From: Sphingobacteriaceae bacterium
GTDB taxonomy: Bacteria; Bacteroidota; Bacteroidia; Sphingobacteriales; Sphingobacteriaceae
NCBI GenBank assembly: GCA_947460875.1
Contig: CANHGR010000003.1
Location: 170,674 to 234,673 of the forward strand
DNA length: 64,000 nt
Reading direction: 5' to 3'
The position numbers and the translations under genes were made by a program. Below are positions 36,874 to 46,395 of the stretch, in pieces. Under the pieces are notes generated by a model that saw only the letters and a list, made by a program, of their open reading frames with translations, was not told the origin of the DNA and ran no database searches. Each line of letters starts with the position of its first letter. Position 1 is the first letter of the stretch.

Positions 36874-38127
36874 ATGGAGCTTAAAAGGGTTGTTGTTACA
36901 GGACTCGGTGCGCTCACTCCGATTGGAAACACTGTTACAGAGTTCTGGAACAGTTTGATCAATGGAGTAAGCGGAGCAGCTCTAATCACAAAATTTGATA
37001 CTACAAATTTCAAGACGAAGTTTGCCTGTGAATTAAAAGGTTTTAATCCAGAAGATTTTCTGGAGAAGAAAGAGGCTCGCAAGATAGACCCTTTTGTTCA
37101 GTACGCCTTAGTCGCTGCCGACGAGGCTATCAGAGATGCGGGTTTAAACTTTGACCTTTTCGACACAAACCGAATCGGCGTGATCTGGGGTTCGGGGATT
37201 GGGGGTTTAAAAACTTTTCAGGACGAAATTTCGAATTTTGCACACGGCGACGGCACACCGCGTTTTAATCCTTTCTTTATACCGAAAATGATTTTGGACA
37301 TTGCTCCAGGACATATTTCTATAAAGTATGGCCTTCGAGGTCCAAATTTCTCGACGGTTTCTGCGTGTGCTTCTTCGACAAATGCACTCATTGATTCATT
37401 CAACTACATACGATTGAATATGGCCGATATTATCGTTTCGGGCGGGTCTGAAGCGATAATAAATGAGGCCGGAATCGGTGGGTTTAATGCCATGCACGCA
37501 CTTTCTACCAGAAACGAAGATCCTGCAACAGCATCACGTCCTTTCGACCTAAACCGCGATGGTTTTGTAGCGGGCGAAGGCGCGGGGTCGATTATTCTCG
37601 AGGAACTTGGCCACGCAAAAGCACGAGGCGCTAAAATTTATGCAGAGCTTGTTGGCGGGGGAATGAGTGCAGATGCAAACCATATTACAGCGCCACATCC
37701 CGAGGGTTTGGGCGCACGCCTAGTGATGACCAATGCATTACGAGACGCCGGACTTACCACTGCAGATATTGATTATATTAATGTCCACGGCACTTCTACT
37801 CCGCTTGGAGACATTAGCGAATCTCGTGCTATCACTGAATTATATGGTTCTGATGCCTACAGACTGAACATTAGTTCTACAAAATCAATGACAGGGCATT
37901 TGCTTGGTGCTGCGGGTGCCATCGAAGCAATTGCTTCGATATTAGCGGTGAAGAACGATATCGTTCCACCAACAATTAATCATATCACTGATGATCCTGA
38001 CGTAGATCAAAACCTAAATCTCACTTTCAATAAGGCGCAAAAGCGGACAATTCGAGCCGCCCAAAGCAATACATTTGGATTCGGCGGACACAATGCATCC
38101 GTTGTATTTAAAAAATATGAAGGATAG
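36874..38127 (+). CDS. fabF: 3-oxoacyl-ACP synthase II
   Basis: A 417-residue condensing enzyme of fatty-acid elongation. The active-site cysteine lies in STVSACASSTNALIDSF; the two histidines are in INVHGTSTPLGD and STKSMTGHLLGAAGA. N-terminal VVVTGLGALTPIG is typical. Cotranscribed with acpP. Confidence 0.97.
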   Translation: MELKRVVVTGLGALTPIGNTVTEFWNSLINGVSGAALITKFDTTNFKTKFACELKGFNPEDFLEKKEARKIDPFVQYALVAADEAIRDAGLNFDLFDTNRIGVIWGSGIGGLKTFQDEISNFAHGDGTPRFNPFFIPKMILDIAPGHISIKYGLRGPNFSTVSACASSTNALIDSFNYIRLNMADIIVSGGSEAIINEAGIGGFNAMHALSTRNEDPATASRPFDLNRDGFVAGEGAGSIILEELGHAKARGAKIYAELVGGGMSADANHITAPHPEGLGARLVMTNALRDAGLTTADIDYINVHGTSTPLGDISESRAITELYGSDAYRLNISSTKSMTGHLLGAAGAIEAIASILAVKNDIVPPTINHITDDPDVDQNLNLTFNKAQKRTIRAAQSNTFGFGGHNASVVFKKYEG

Positions 38128-38213
38128 TTTTTTTAAATTGAACAATTTTTTTTGATCGCCTGAGAGCTCCTATCTTTATTATGAATGATTGCTAAGCCCG
38201 AATATTGAATTGG

Positions 38214-38942
38214 ATGCCTTTAGTCAGAATTTATAAACTGCATTTCTCACCGCAGCGTAACTACGTAAAAATTTTAAAAAACCTGCTCGGATTTGTTCCA
38301 GGGAAGATAACGCTATACAAAATGGCATTTCGCCATCGTTCAATGGCCGTATCTCTAAAAAATGGCTCTAAAAGTAGTAATGAGCGACTAGAATTTTTAG
38401 GAGATGCCGTGTTAGGTTGTGTAGTAGCTGAGCTTTTATTTAAACTCTATCCCTACCGGGAAGAGGGATTTCTAACAGAAATGCGTTCTAAAATTGTAAG
38501 CAGGGTAAACCTAAACCAGCTTGCAAAAAAAATGGGACTCGATGAATTGATCGAATTCGATAGTAAACTGGTTGGATTTCCGGCGAGGCAGGGCTCCTTA
38601 CTTGGAGATGCATTTGAAGCATTGATAGGCGCAATTTATGTAGACAAGGGATACGATTTTACACGTGATTTTCTAATTAATCACATTATCAAACCTCATA
38701 TAGATATTCATACGCTTGAATTAACCGAGACAAATTTTAAAAGTAAATTAATTGAATGGTGCCAGCGGCATGGTAAAGATGTACTTTTTGAACTAGTTGC
38801 AAACGATGATGGTGAAAGCGAAAAGCTTTTTACTGTAAAAGTTTTAATCGACGGGGAATCCCAAGGAAGCGGCCGAGATTATAATAAGAAGAACGCTGAA
38901 AAAATTGCTGCTGAAAGCGCATGCTCATCATTAAACATTTGA
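38214..38942 (+). CDS. rnc: Ribonuclease III
   Basis: A 242-residue double-strand-specific RNA nuclease. The catalytic signature is NERLEFLGDAVLG, the second acidic site is GDAFEALIGAIYVDKG, and the C-terminal dsRNA-binding domain ends in NKKNAEKIAAESACSSL. I use the ATG at 38214; a TTG nine bases upstream is possible. A -7-like TATCTTTA at 38171-38178 suggests a separate promoter after fabF. Confidence 0.95.
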   Translation: MPLVRIYKLHFSPQRNYVKILKNLLGFVPGKITLYKMAFRHRSMAVSLKNGSKSSNERLEFLGDAVLGCVVAELLFKLYPYREEGFLTEMRSKIVSRVNLNQLAKKMGLDELIEFDSKLVGFPARQGSLLGDAFEALIGAIYVDKGYDFTRDFLINHIIKPHIDIHTLELTETNFKSKLIEWCQRHGKDVLFELVANDDGESEKLFTVKVLIDGESQGSGRDYNKKNAEKIAAESACSSLNI

Positions 38943-39010
38943 AAGATGCAGTTTCGACTTGAGAAATCAAGCCTCAAACCCCCTTTCCCAATAAAATCTT
39001 ATCTTTAGAA

Positions 39011-39886
39011 ATGATTAAATCAATGACCGGCTATGGTTTGGCTGCAAACAATTTTGCTAACGCGAAATATACTGTAGAAATCAAGTCGCTGAATAGCAAG
39101 TTTCTTGAACTTTCTTTAAAACTACCTAAAGCGTTTTCCGATAAAGAATTGTTGATCAGAAATGAATGTAGTAAACAAATTGATCGCGGTAAAGTAACAA
39201 TAGCCATCACTGTAGATTATCCCGAGGGTGCAGCTAAATTGGCATCAATTGATCACAATTTATTTAAAGTTTATTACAATCAACTTCGGGCCGCAGCCAA
39301 TGAAGTGTCCGACGCCGGGAATAATTTATTTCAAATCGCCCTTAATTTCCCGGAAGTAATTTCATATGAAGAAGATGCGATTTCAGAGGAAGAATGGCAG
39401 TATGTCCTTAAAACCTTTAATGATGCGATGAGCAATTTTCAGCTCTTTCGGGAGGACGAAGGAAGTGTTCTTTTAGAAGACCTATTATTACGCATCAACA
39501 ATATACTTGAATCATTAAAGCAGGTTGAAGAAAATGAACCCAAACGAATTCCTTTAATTCGCGAAAGGCTGAATCAATATTTAAGCGAGGCGGTTGGTAG
39601 AGAGAACGTTGACATGAATCGATTTGAACAGGAGCTCATTTTTTACATCGACAAACTGGATATCACTGAAGAAAAAATAAGATTAAAAAGTCATTGCGAT
39701 TATTTCATGGCTGCCTTGAAATCGCCGGATGCCAATGGTAAAAAATTGGGTTTTATCTGCCAGGAAATTGGAAGGGAGATTAACACGATCGGCTCAAAAG
39801 CCAACGATGCAAAAATTCAGCAAACCGTTGTGGGGATGAAAGAAGAACTCGAAAAAGTTAAAGAGCAATTATTAAATGTATTGTAA
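39011..39886 (+). CDS. yicC: YicC family endoribonuclease-like protein
   Basis: A 291-residue protein beginning MIKSMTGYGLAANNFANAKY, the family hallmark, and ending with GREINTIGSKANDAKIQQTV and EELEKVKEQLLNVL. E. coli YicC is an endoribonuclease involved in RNA turnover. It is followed after 11 bases by gmk, the conserved order. Confidence 0.93.
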   Translation: MIKSMTGYGLAANNFANAKYTVEIKSLNSKFLELSLKLPKAFSDKELLIRNECSKQIDRGKVTIAITVDYPEGAAKLASIDHNLFKVYYNQLRAAANEVSDAGNNLFQIALNFPEVISYEEDAISEEEWQYVLKTFNDAMSNFQLFREDEGSVLLEDLLLRINNILESLKQVEENEPKRIPLIRERLNQYLSEAVGRENVDMNRFEQELIFYIDKLDITEEKIRLKSHCDYFMAALKSPDANGKKLGFICQEIGREINTIGSKANDAKIQQTVVGMKEELEKVKEQLLNVL

Positions 39887-39897
39887 GCCTTTTTTCA

Positions 39898-40467
39898 ATG
39901 GGTAAGCTTATTATATTTTCAGCCCCGTCTGGCGCCGGAAAAACCACAATTGTCCGTCATTTGCTTATGAAATTTCCTAATCTAGAATTTTCAGTTTCGG
40001 CGACAACGCGTCCGTCTAGAGGTGATGAGGTTAATGGCAAGGACTACTACTTTATAGGAAAAGAAGAATTTTTGCACAGAATTGCCCGCCGCGAATTTGT
40101 AGAATTTGAAGAGGTTTATTCTGGCACTTTTTATGGCACCCTCCGATCAGAAATTGAGCGTATTTGGGATAAGGGAAAACATGTGATTTTTGATATCGAC
40201 GTTGAAGGGGGATTACATTTAAAAAAAGTCTATGGTGATCAAGCATTAGCGATTTTCGTTAACCCTCCGTCGCTTGAGATATTAATACAACGGCTAACAT
40301 CCCGGGGCACCGATTCTGAAGAAAAACTAAAAGAACGAATCGAAAAAGCGGATAAAGAGCTTCAATATGCGGATCGTTTTGATTTAATACTCGATAATCA
40401 TGAACTTTCAACAGCGTGCAAAGAGGCAGAGCATCTTGTACAACGTTTTTTAAATCAGGAAAAATGA
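39898..40467 (+). CDS. gmk: Guanylate kinase
   Basis: A 189-residue nucleotide kinase (GMP to GDP). Walker A is SAPSGAGKTTIV; the GMP-binding segment ATTRPSRGDEVNGKDYYF and the lid region follow. Overlaps nadD by four bases (ATGA). Confidence 0.96.
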   Translation: MGKLIIFSAPSGAGKTTIVRHLLMKFPNLEFSVSATTRPSRGDEVNGKDYYFIGKEEFLHRIARREFVEFEEVYSGTFYGTLRSEIERIWDKGKHVIFDIDVEGGLHLKKVYGDQALAIFVNPPSLEILIQRLTSRGTDSEEKLKERIEKADKELQYADRFDLILDNHELSTACKEAEHLVQRFLNQEK

Positions 40468-41036
40468 ATGTCGGCTTATTTTTCGGCTCTTTCAATCCTA
40501 TCCATATCGGGCATCTAATAATTGCCGGATACATGGCTAATTATACCGATCTCGATCAGGTGTGGCTTATTATTTCTCCGCATAATCCATTAAAAGATAA
40601 AAATGAGTTGATTCTGATGTATGATCGGCTGGAAATGGCAAAATTGGCGACAGAAGGATCGGAAAATGTTCGTGTAAGCGATATAGAATTTTCACTTCCA
40701 CAACCTTCTTATACAATTGATACCTTGACACATTTGCAAGAAAAATTTCTGGAACATACGTTTAGTTTAATTATGGGATCCGACAATCTGGTATCTCTAA
40801 AAAAATGGAAAAATTATGAATTGATTCTAAGAAATTATAGGATAATGGTCTATCCTCGTCCGGGATTTGAAAATGCCGAACTGATCAACAATCCTTCGAT
40901 AACTTTGACAGAAACTCCATTAATGGAACTATCATCAACCTTTATCAGAACGTCTTTCAAAGAAGGTAAAAACATTCGTTTCTTTGTACCCGAAAAGGTG
41001 CTGGACTTTATTGAGAGTAAGAATTTATATAGATAA
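40464..41036 (+). CDS. nadD: Nicotinate-nucleotide adenylyltransferase
   Basis: A 190-residue enzyme of NAD synthesis. The nucleotidyltransferase motif is GLFFGSFNPIHIGHLIIA at the N terminus, and the second motif is the ISSTxIR-like LSSTFIRTSFKEG near residue 160. The start is the ATG at 40464 that overlaps the gmk stop. Confidence 0.95.
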   Translation: MNVGLFFGSFNPIHIGHLIIAGYMANYTDLDQVWLIISPHNPLKDKNELILMYDRLEMAKLATEGSENVRVSDIEFSLPQPSYTIDTLTHLQEKFLEHTFSLIMGSDNLVSLKKWKNYELILRNYRIMVYPRPGFENAELINNPSITLTETPLMELSSTFIRTSFKEGKNIRFFVPEKVLDFIESKNLYR

Positions 41037-41131
41037 CGTCCGCCTGAGTCTGTCGACGGCCTTCCCTCGATGTTTTTACAAGCTCTCACAGACTTCCGTG
41101 GAAAATGTAAGAACACGTTTTAATTGACTAA

Positions 41132-41734
41132 ATGACTAACGAAAAAACCATACTAAAGCTGCAACTCCCGACAGACCCACTTTGGGTAACACGGATCGTT
41201 GAGGGAAATATCGAGGAAATACTAACCGATCATGCTTTTTGCGAGCAAAAGGCAGCTACAAATGGCATAACGCTTATTGTTCAAAACCCTAATTTGTCTG
41301 ATTTAGTGCAAGAAATGGCGCTCCTCGTCCAAGAGGAAATGGATCATTTTAAACGCGTTCATGATATCATTATTGAACGGGGTTTTGTGCTCGGAAAAGA
41401 AAGAAAAGATAATTACGTGAATGAGCTCTATAAATTTATTATCAAGGGGGGAAGCAGGCAAGACCAGTTGGTAGATCGCTTACTATTCTCCGCAATGATC
41501 GAAGCACGTAGCTGTGAACGCTTCAAAGTGATGTCTGAACATATTAATGACAAGCAACTTGCTAATTTTTACTATGAATTAATGGTTAGTGAGGCTGGAC
41601 ATTATACGATGTTTTTGAAATTTGCAAAGAAGTATGGCGAAGGCATTGACGTGGACAAACGCTGGCAAGAGTTTCTAGATTATGAGGCTACTGTGATCAA
41701 GAATTATGGCAGATCTGAAGCAATACACGGCTGA
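41132..41734 (+). CDS. miaE: tRNA-(ms2io6A)-hydroxylase MiaE
   Basis: A 200-residue ferritin-like di-iron enzyme that hydroxylates the modified adenosine next to tRNA anticodons. Iron ligands are visible in VQEEMDHFKRVHDI, EARSCERFKVM and SEAGHYTMF. Family length is normal. It is a single gene after nadD with a 95-base gap. Confidence 0.9.
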   Translation: MTNEKTILKLQLPTDPLWVTRIVEGNIEEILTDHAFCEQKAATNGITLIVQNPNLSDLVQEMALLVQEEMDHFKRVHDIIIERGFVLGKERKDNYVNELYKFIIKGGSRQDQLVDRLLFSAMIEARSCERFKVMSEHINDKQLANFYYELMVSEAGHYTMFLKFAKKYGEGIDVDKRWQEFLDYEATVIKNYGRSEAIHG

Positions 41735-41744
41735 GCTATTTATT

Positions 41745-41872
41745 ATCATCCCCGGATCAGCGTGCACGAGAGCCGGCCACTGCGAGGGCAGGCAGGTGAG
41801 GCACGAAGAGGGAACTTCGTAAGAATACACTTCTTTTTAAAAAGATCATTCAGCGCTATGTGCAATGGCATT
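41745..41872. repeat. GC-richer intergenic segment, possible interspersed repeat relic
   Basis: The gap after miaE holds a GC-rich stretch (GAGAGCCGGCCACTGCGAGG) and a CCTCAGGATGACAG end, unlike the AT-rich gaps elsewhere. Motifs like GTCATCCTGAGG are common in interspersed repeats of Bacteroidota. It contains no ORF. No second copy was found in this window. Confidence 0.25.
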
Positions 41873-41880
41873 ACTTAGCC

Positions 41881-43494
41881 TCAGGATGACAGAATAGATT
41901 TATTGTCCCAGCCCACAATCTTTTTTAAATACATATCAATCATAGCAATATCAACTACATCATTCATATAACCTATATGCAGATCCGGGCGAACAATTAT
42001 CGCTTTATTTCCTTTAGCTTTCACTTCAAATAAATCGAAAATCTGCTGATTTCTAGGCGATGGCGGCAGGAAATAAAAATTCAACCCTCGAGGGTAAGAT
42101 AGTTTGATCCATTTAGCAAGTGTGAATACATCACGTTCTCTTAAATTGCCGATGACTAGTAATGTAAACCCAGGATTGCCGCACCAAGTATGCAAGTCTG
42201 ACAATTCCTCCTTTTTCTCATCAAAAAGTGTCATGAACGGAAGTCTATCCCCAGCCTTAAATCGCTTTATCTGACTATAATGAATTGATAATGAACTATT
42301 TCGATAGCTTATTCCTGTTTGGGATAGGCGCTTGAAAATTGAATGCTGTGTATTTTCGTTTTCGCAGAGCTGGGACAAGATTTTCGGCAACCAGTGCTTT
42401 CTAAACTTGCGTATGAACCAGTTTGAAGAAACTAAAACACTGAATAGACGATCTGTTGTTGCTAATAAACGGCGGGCAACCGGCATGCGTTCTTCACTAT
42501 AGGAATTTAAGATTGTATAATTATATACTCCTTGAACTACTCCTGCCAGTTTCCATGCAAGATTATAAGCGTCCTGCAACCCCGTGTTCATTCCTTGTCC
42601 ACCGACAGGCGAATGCAGATGCGCCGCATCTCCGATAAGAAAACAACGCTGAACATTAAACCGCTCGGCCATGCGATAATGGAGTTTATAGGTTGCAAAC
42701 CATTTGCATTGTTCAATCTGTAAGGGGAAATCAAGGGAGAAAGTGAGATAAGGCCTAATTTCGTCAAAGCCGATATCCTGATTATTTCTTAAGCTTTCGG
42801 GAAGCACGCCGATAAAGCGATATAAACCTTCAGGTTTCATTGGAAAACAGGCTACAAAACCATCCTCTTCCGGAAACAACCGGATAGCATTCCCAAGATC
42901 TTGATTAAGTTTAAGATCTGCCACGTAAAATTGATGCTTGTACGCTCCTCCTTTCAATGAAATATTTAATTTCTTACGAACCGTGCTTTCTGCTCCATCG
43001 GCGCCAATCAGCCACTGTGCCGACCAGCTTTCTTCTTGTCCGTTTTTATTAATTTTAACCTGAACCGACAAGTGATCCTGCCTAAGTTCGAAAAGATTGG
43101 TGTTCCAAGATACAGGACACGCATTTTCAGTGAGATAACTGAGCAGCAATCGTTCATTTTTACTCTGATCGAGCATTAACACATATGGAAAGAGACTCTG
43201 GCCATCTCCGATTCCTATTAGGTCAGCCTGAGCGTTCTCTTTTATTCCCCTGTGGATTACTATCCTTTCGGCAATAGCACCAGCTTTAATTGCACGTTCA
43301 GCAAGGCCTAACTGGCGATAAATTTCTAAAGATCGAGCATGTACGGCAATCGCTCGGGATTGATTGGAAGGGCCGTCTCCTGCATCGATAATCATCGGTT
43401 GAATACCCAAACGAAGAAGCTGGGCGGCCATCATCAATCCGGATGGCCCGGCACCAACAATCAGGACAGAAGTATGGCGCACTGCATCATTCAT
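41881..43494 (-). CDS. FAD-dependent aromatic monooxygenase
   Basis: A 537-residue class A flavin monooxygenase (PHBH/MhpA type). Motifs are LIVGAGPSGLMMAAQLL at the start, the NADPH/FAD-binding WLIGADGAESTVRKKL, and CFLIGDAAHLHSPVGGQGMN near residue 280. The last 150 residues form a thioredoxin-like C-terminal domain without cysteine pair, as in phenol-hydroxylase relatives. It follows the methylase gene with a four-base overlap. Substrate unknown. Confidence 0.85.
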   Translation of the reverse strand: MNDAVRHTSVLIVGAGPSGLMMAAQLLRLGIQPMIIDAGDGPSNQSRAIAVHARSLEIYRQLGLAERAIKAGAIAERIVIHRGIKENAQADLIGIGDGQSLFPYVLMLDQSKNERLLLSYLTENACPVSWNTNLFELRQDHLSVQVKINKNGQEESWSAQWLIGADGAESTVRKKLNISLKGGAYKHQFYVADLKLNQDLGNAIRLFPEEDGFVACFPMKPEGLYRFIGVLPESLRNNQDIGFDEIRPYLTFSLDFPLQIEQCKWFATYKLHYRMAERFNVQRCFLIGDAAHLHSPVGGQGMNTGLQDAYNLAWKLAGVVQGVYNYTILNSYSEERMPVARRLLATTDRLFSVLVSSNWFIRKFRKHWLPKILSQLCENENTQHSIFKRLSQTGISYRNSSLSIHYSQIKRFKAGDRLPFMTLFDEKKEELSDLHTWCGNPGFTLLVIGNLRERDVFTLAKWIKLSYPRGLNFYFLPPSPRNQQIFDLFEVKAKGNKAIIVRPDLHIGYMNDVVDIAMIDMYLKKIVGWDNKSILSS

Positions 43495-44204
43495 CGCCTG
43501 AATAAAAGAAAAATAGCAGGCTTTTTATGAAGATCGATCTTCAGGTTTCTCCATTTCGCAATAGTAGTTGAAATGATCTGCTCGTCTTTCGATGTCAGGT
43601 TACACGCTACACATAACTCTGTTACAGCATCGCAAGTACGCAGAATTTCCTCCAGCATCTGATTATTCCGGAAAGGTGTTTCAATAAACAGCTGTGTTTG
43701 TTTATGTCTTGTGGCGATACCTTCGAGTTCTTTTAATCTCTTCGCCCTGTCTGCTTTATCGATGGGTAAATAACCATGAAAAGTAAATCCTTGGCCGTTA
43801 AATCCGGATGCCATTAATGCCAATAATATAGAACTCGGACCAACCAGCGGGTAAACTTTTATATTCCTTCGATGGGCTTCCGAAACAATATCCGAACCCG
43901 GGTCGGCTATCGCCGGACAACCCGCTTCGCTCATTAAACCAACGTCCTGTCCTGTTTCAAGTTCTTTAAAGTATTCGACAAGAGCTTTTTTATCAGAATG
44001 TTTGGCAAATACATGGATCTTTAACTCGCTTTGTGGAGTTTTTAGACCCATTGCCTTTAGCCACCTGCGCGCGGTTTTTTCGTTCTCTACGATATAGGTA
44101 TTAATCCTGTTGATGATCTCTGAGTCGAATACAGGAGGGGCCTTTACAGAGGGGTCTTCTGTAAGCGGGACGGGAATAAGATATAGTTCTCCTTTGGGCA
44201 TCAT
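43491..44204 (-). CDS. RsmI-like SAM-dependent methyltransferase (tetrapyrrole methylase fold)
   Basis: A 237-residue protein of the tetrapyrrole methylase superfamily, related to the 16S rRNA ribose methyltransferase RsmI but short and divergent. It shows the N-terminal GELYLIPVPL, the glycine-rich LMSEAGCPAIADPGSDIV, and YPLVGPSSILLALMASGFN. The RsmI N-terminal 'EDTRH' segment is replaced by ENEKTARRWLK, a known variant in Bacteroidota. Overlaps the monooxygenase gene by four bases. Confidence 0.82.
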   Translation of the reverse strand: MMPKGELYLIPVPLTEDPSVKAPPVFDSEIINRINTYIVENEKTARRWLKAMGLKTPQSELKIHVFAKHSDKKALVEYFKELETGQDVGLMSEAGCPAIADPGSDIVSEAHRRNIKVYPLVGPSSILLALMASGFNGQGFTFHGYLPIDKADRAKRLKELEGIATRHKQTQLFIETPFRNNQMLEEILRTCDAVTELCVACNLTSKDEQIISTTIAKWRNLKIDLHKKPAIFLLFRR

Positions 44205-44254
44205 TGCAAAAATGATCTTTTTTTATTAATTTAAGACTTATGTAAGGAGTGATT

Positions 44255-45054
44255 ATGAAATCACTGATTGATAATTGGTTTATTGAAGGCTTAATCGACT
44301 TCGAGCATAACAAATAGGTCATTCTTTCTTATTTGCAGGAAATCAACTCGCAATTTCATAAAAGCAGACTTTATCCGAATTTAAGTGAACTTATCCTCCA
44401 TTTTAACAACCTCCTGAACGTTAAGAAGTATCAGAATCTAATGCATAGTGCTTGTCAATTCCACATCGATTAACCGCAGCAAATATTAAAGCTATGAAGC
44501 TTAGCTTTGAAAAAATGATCATCGGTACTGAACTCATGCTAGAACTAGAACACAGCATCAATTAGTGTCTTGAGAAATTTAATCATACAACCTGCGAAGG
44601 AAAATAAATTTATGATTTTGTATAAGGCAGGTTACAGATCGGCCCACTTGGAATTGTACCTATTGCTGCAGATTATGGCTATTTTCTATGAATAAACGGC
44701 GCTGAAAAGGAAAGCAAAGTTTACAAATACCAGATGACCATTTTTTTTAAAGGCAAAGACGAGCAATATCGCGGTATAAATGTCCAGTTTGTAACTAATT
44801 ACGCCAGCAACTTCATTAATACACCAGGAACGATTAAGATTGACCTAATCGATAGGCGAAAGCATTTGCCAAAAACGACTGTTTATCAAGTTGAAAGCAA
44901 TATTTCTTTTCCGCTAGAATAGATTTTATCGACGGTGGGCGACGCAGAGTTTAGTGAAGTATATTTCGAGGGCAGCGTAGGTCGGATTCCGCTAAATCGT
45001 TGTCAGCCAGAGTTTCTCAAAGGAAATAAATACCCCCCACTATGCGTCGAGTAG
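44255..45054 (+). pseudogene. Heavily decayed conserved Bacteroidota protein, about 270 residues
   Basis: From the ATG at 44255 the frame reads MKSLIDNWFIEGLIDFEHNK, then TAG (44315), VILSYLQEINSQFHKSRLYP, LILHFNNLL and so on to a TAA near 44470. A frameshift there continues as RLTAANIKAMKLSFEKMIIG, and one frame then runs from 44494 to 45054 interrupted by TAG, TAA, TAA, TGA (44689) and TAG (44920): IYDFV, RLQIGPLGIVPIAADYGYFL, KVYKYQMTIFFKGKDEQYRG, IKIDLIDRRKHLP, YQVESNISFPLE. I recall a conserved protein of this layout in Sphingobacteria. At least six stops and one frameshift mean the gene is dead. The 62-codon ORF at 44734 is only a piece of it. Function unknown. Confidence 0.65.
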
Positions 45055-45068
45055 CTCGGCATCACGGC

Positions 45069-46325
45069 CTATTTTAACTTCCTCAAAGCCTCCCCAACCC
45101 TTGGGATCATTTCCTGAATATCCTGCAAAGAACACGCACCAACTGAAGCACGAAACCAGTTAATGTCATCACCGGTTCCAAACGCTGAAAAGGGCACAAA
45201 AGCAGCCTTCGCTTCCTTAATTAAGTAGAAATTGATGTCGGTACTGTTTTTCAAAATTGTGCCATCGGGGGCAACTTTGCCCGAATAATCTATTTTCAGC
45301 GTTAAGTAAATGGCACCCATTGGCTCAATAGCATCTAACTTAAGACCTTCGTCTTTAAGCTTTTGAAAACCTACATATAAAGCATCCAGACTTTTCTGAA
45401 CCCGAGCTTTAAAATTACCCAGAAACTTATCGACTTTACTTTTTTCTTGGAGAAATTTGGCCATCGCCACTTGTTCCGGTTTGGGTGCCCAGGCGCCCAT
45501 ATGGCTTACAATGGCACGCATGGCATTGATGATCTTCTCTGGTCCAAAGCCCCAGCCAACGCGAATACCTGTTGCAGCAAAGCATTTGGAAGCACCATCG
45601 ATGTAAACCACATAATCTTTCAGTTCAGGGCGGAGTGAAACCGGATCAAGGTGTTTGTGTCCGCCAAAGGTGAGCATCGCATAGATCTGATCATAGAGGA
45701 TGTATAAAGGCTTGCTACCCGCAGGGCGAGTTCTGTTTTCTTCGATTACCAGGTCGCAGATCTCTTCCAGGTCCTTTTGGGAGAACATTGTCCCGGTGGG
45801 ATTTAAAGGAGAACATAAAGCAAGCATCGTTGCACCTTTGAGATGCGGACGAAGATCTGCCGCCGTTGGCATAAAGTTATTATCGGCATCTGCCGGTACA
45901 GCGATGCCTTTAGCGCCGATGATATCGCAGTAGTGGTTATTATTCCACGAAGGTGCGGGAAAAACAACAGTATCCCCCGGATCAACCAGCGCAAGATAAG
46001 TAGCATAAATAATTGGCCTTGAGCCGCTTGAAACAAGAATCTCATTCGAAGTCAAGTTCAAACCAAGATGCTCCTGCATGAAGTTACAAATACTGTCGCG
46101 TAAAACTAATAGACCGTCTCCCGGAGGATAATTAGTTTGATTAGCATCGTAAGCTTCTTTAATATAGTTCTTTAATTCAGGAGGGATTGGATAAATATTT
46201 GAATCAAAATCGCCAATAGTCAAGTTGGCAATCTGCTCGCCTTTGCGCTTTAGTTCATTGATCTCGCCCGCAATTTTTATGATTTCAGACCCTTTTAAAT
46301 TCTTAGCTATGTTAGATAGGCTCAT
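45069..46325 (-). CDS. PLP-dependent aminotransferase, class I/II
   Basis: A 418-residue fold type I aminotransferase. Recognisable are NLTIGDFDSNIYPIPPELK, the substrate/PLP region LCSPLNPTGTMFSQKDL, ILYDQIYAMLTFGG and the lysine motif YIDGASKCFAATGIRVGWGF, where Lys binds PLP. A C-terminal arginine for the carboxylate follows (WFRASVGACS). It is close to aspartate aminotransferases; substrate uncertain. It lies just downstream of argH with a 70-base gap, and may be cotranscribed. Confidence 0.88.
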   Translation of the reverse strand: MSLSNIAKNLKGSEIIKIAGEINELKRKGEQIANLTIGDFDSNIYPIPPELKNYIKEAYDANQTNYPPGDGLLVLRDSICNFMQEHLGLNLTSNEILVSSGSRPIIYATYLALVDPGDTVVFPAPSWNNNHYCDIIGAKGIAVPADADNNFMPTAADLRPHLKGATMLALCSPLNPTGTMFSQKDLEEICDLVIEENRTRPAGSKPLYILYDQIYAMLTFGGHKHLDPVSLRPELKDYVVYIDGASKCFAATGIRVGWGFGPEKIINAMRAIVSHMGAWAPKPEQVAMAKFLQEKSKVDKFLGNFKARVQKSLDALYVGFQKLKDEGLKLDAIEPMGAIYLTLKIDYSGKVAPDGTILKNSTDINFYLIKEAKAAFVPFSAFGTGDDINWFRASVGACSLQDIQEMIPRVGEALRKLK

Positions 46326-46395
46326 GTTTGGCTGTATTGTGAGCGGTAAATATAGGGCAAAAGGGTTTAAGGTAAAAGGTATAGGATATACGGTT

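Noticed and set aside
39000..39007. TATCTTTA -7-like box before yicC
   Set aside because: Only three bases before the ATG, so transcription would begin inside the gene.
44255..45054. Stop-codon recoding or selenoprotein
   Set aside because: All three stop codons and a frameshift occur in one gene; decay explains this better.
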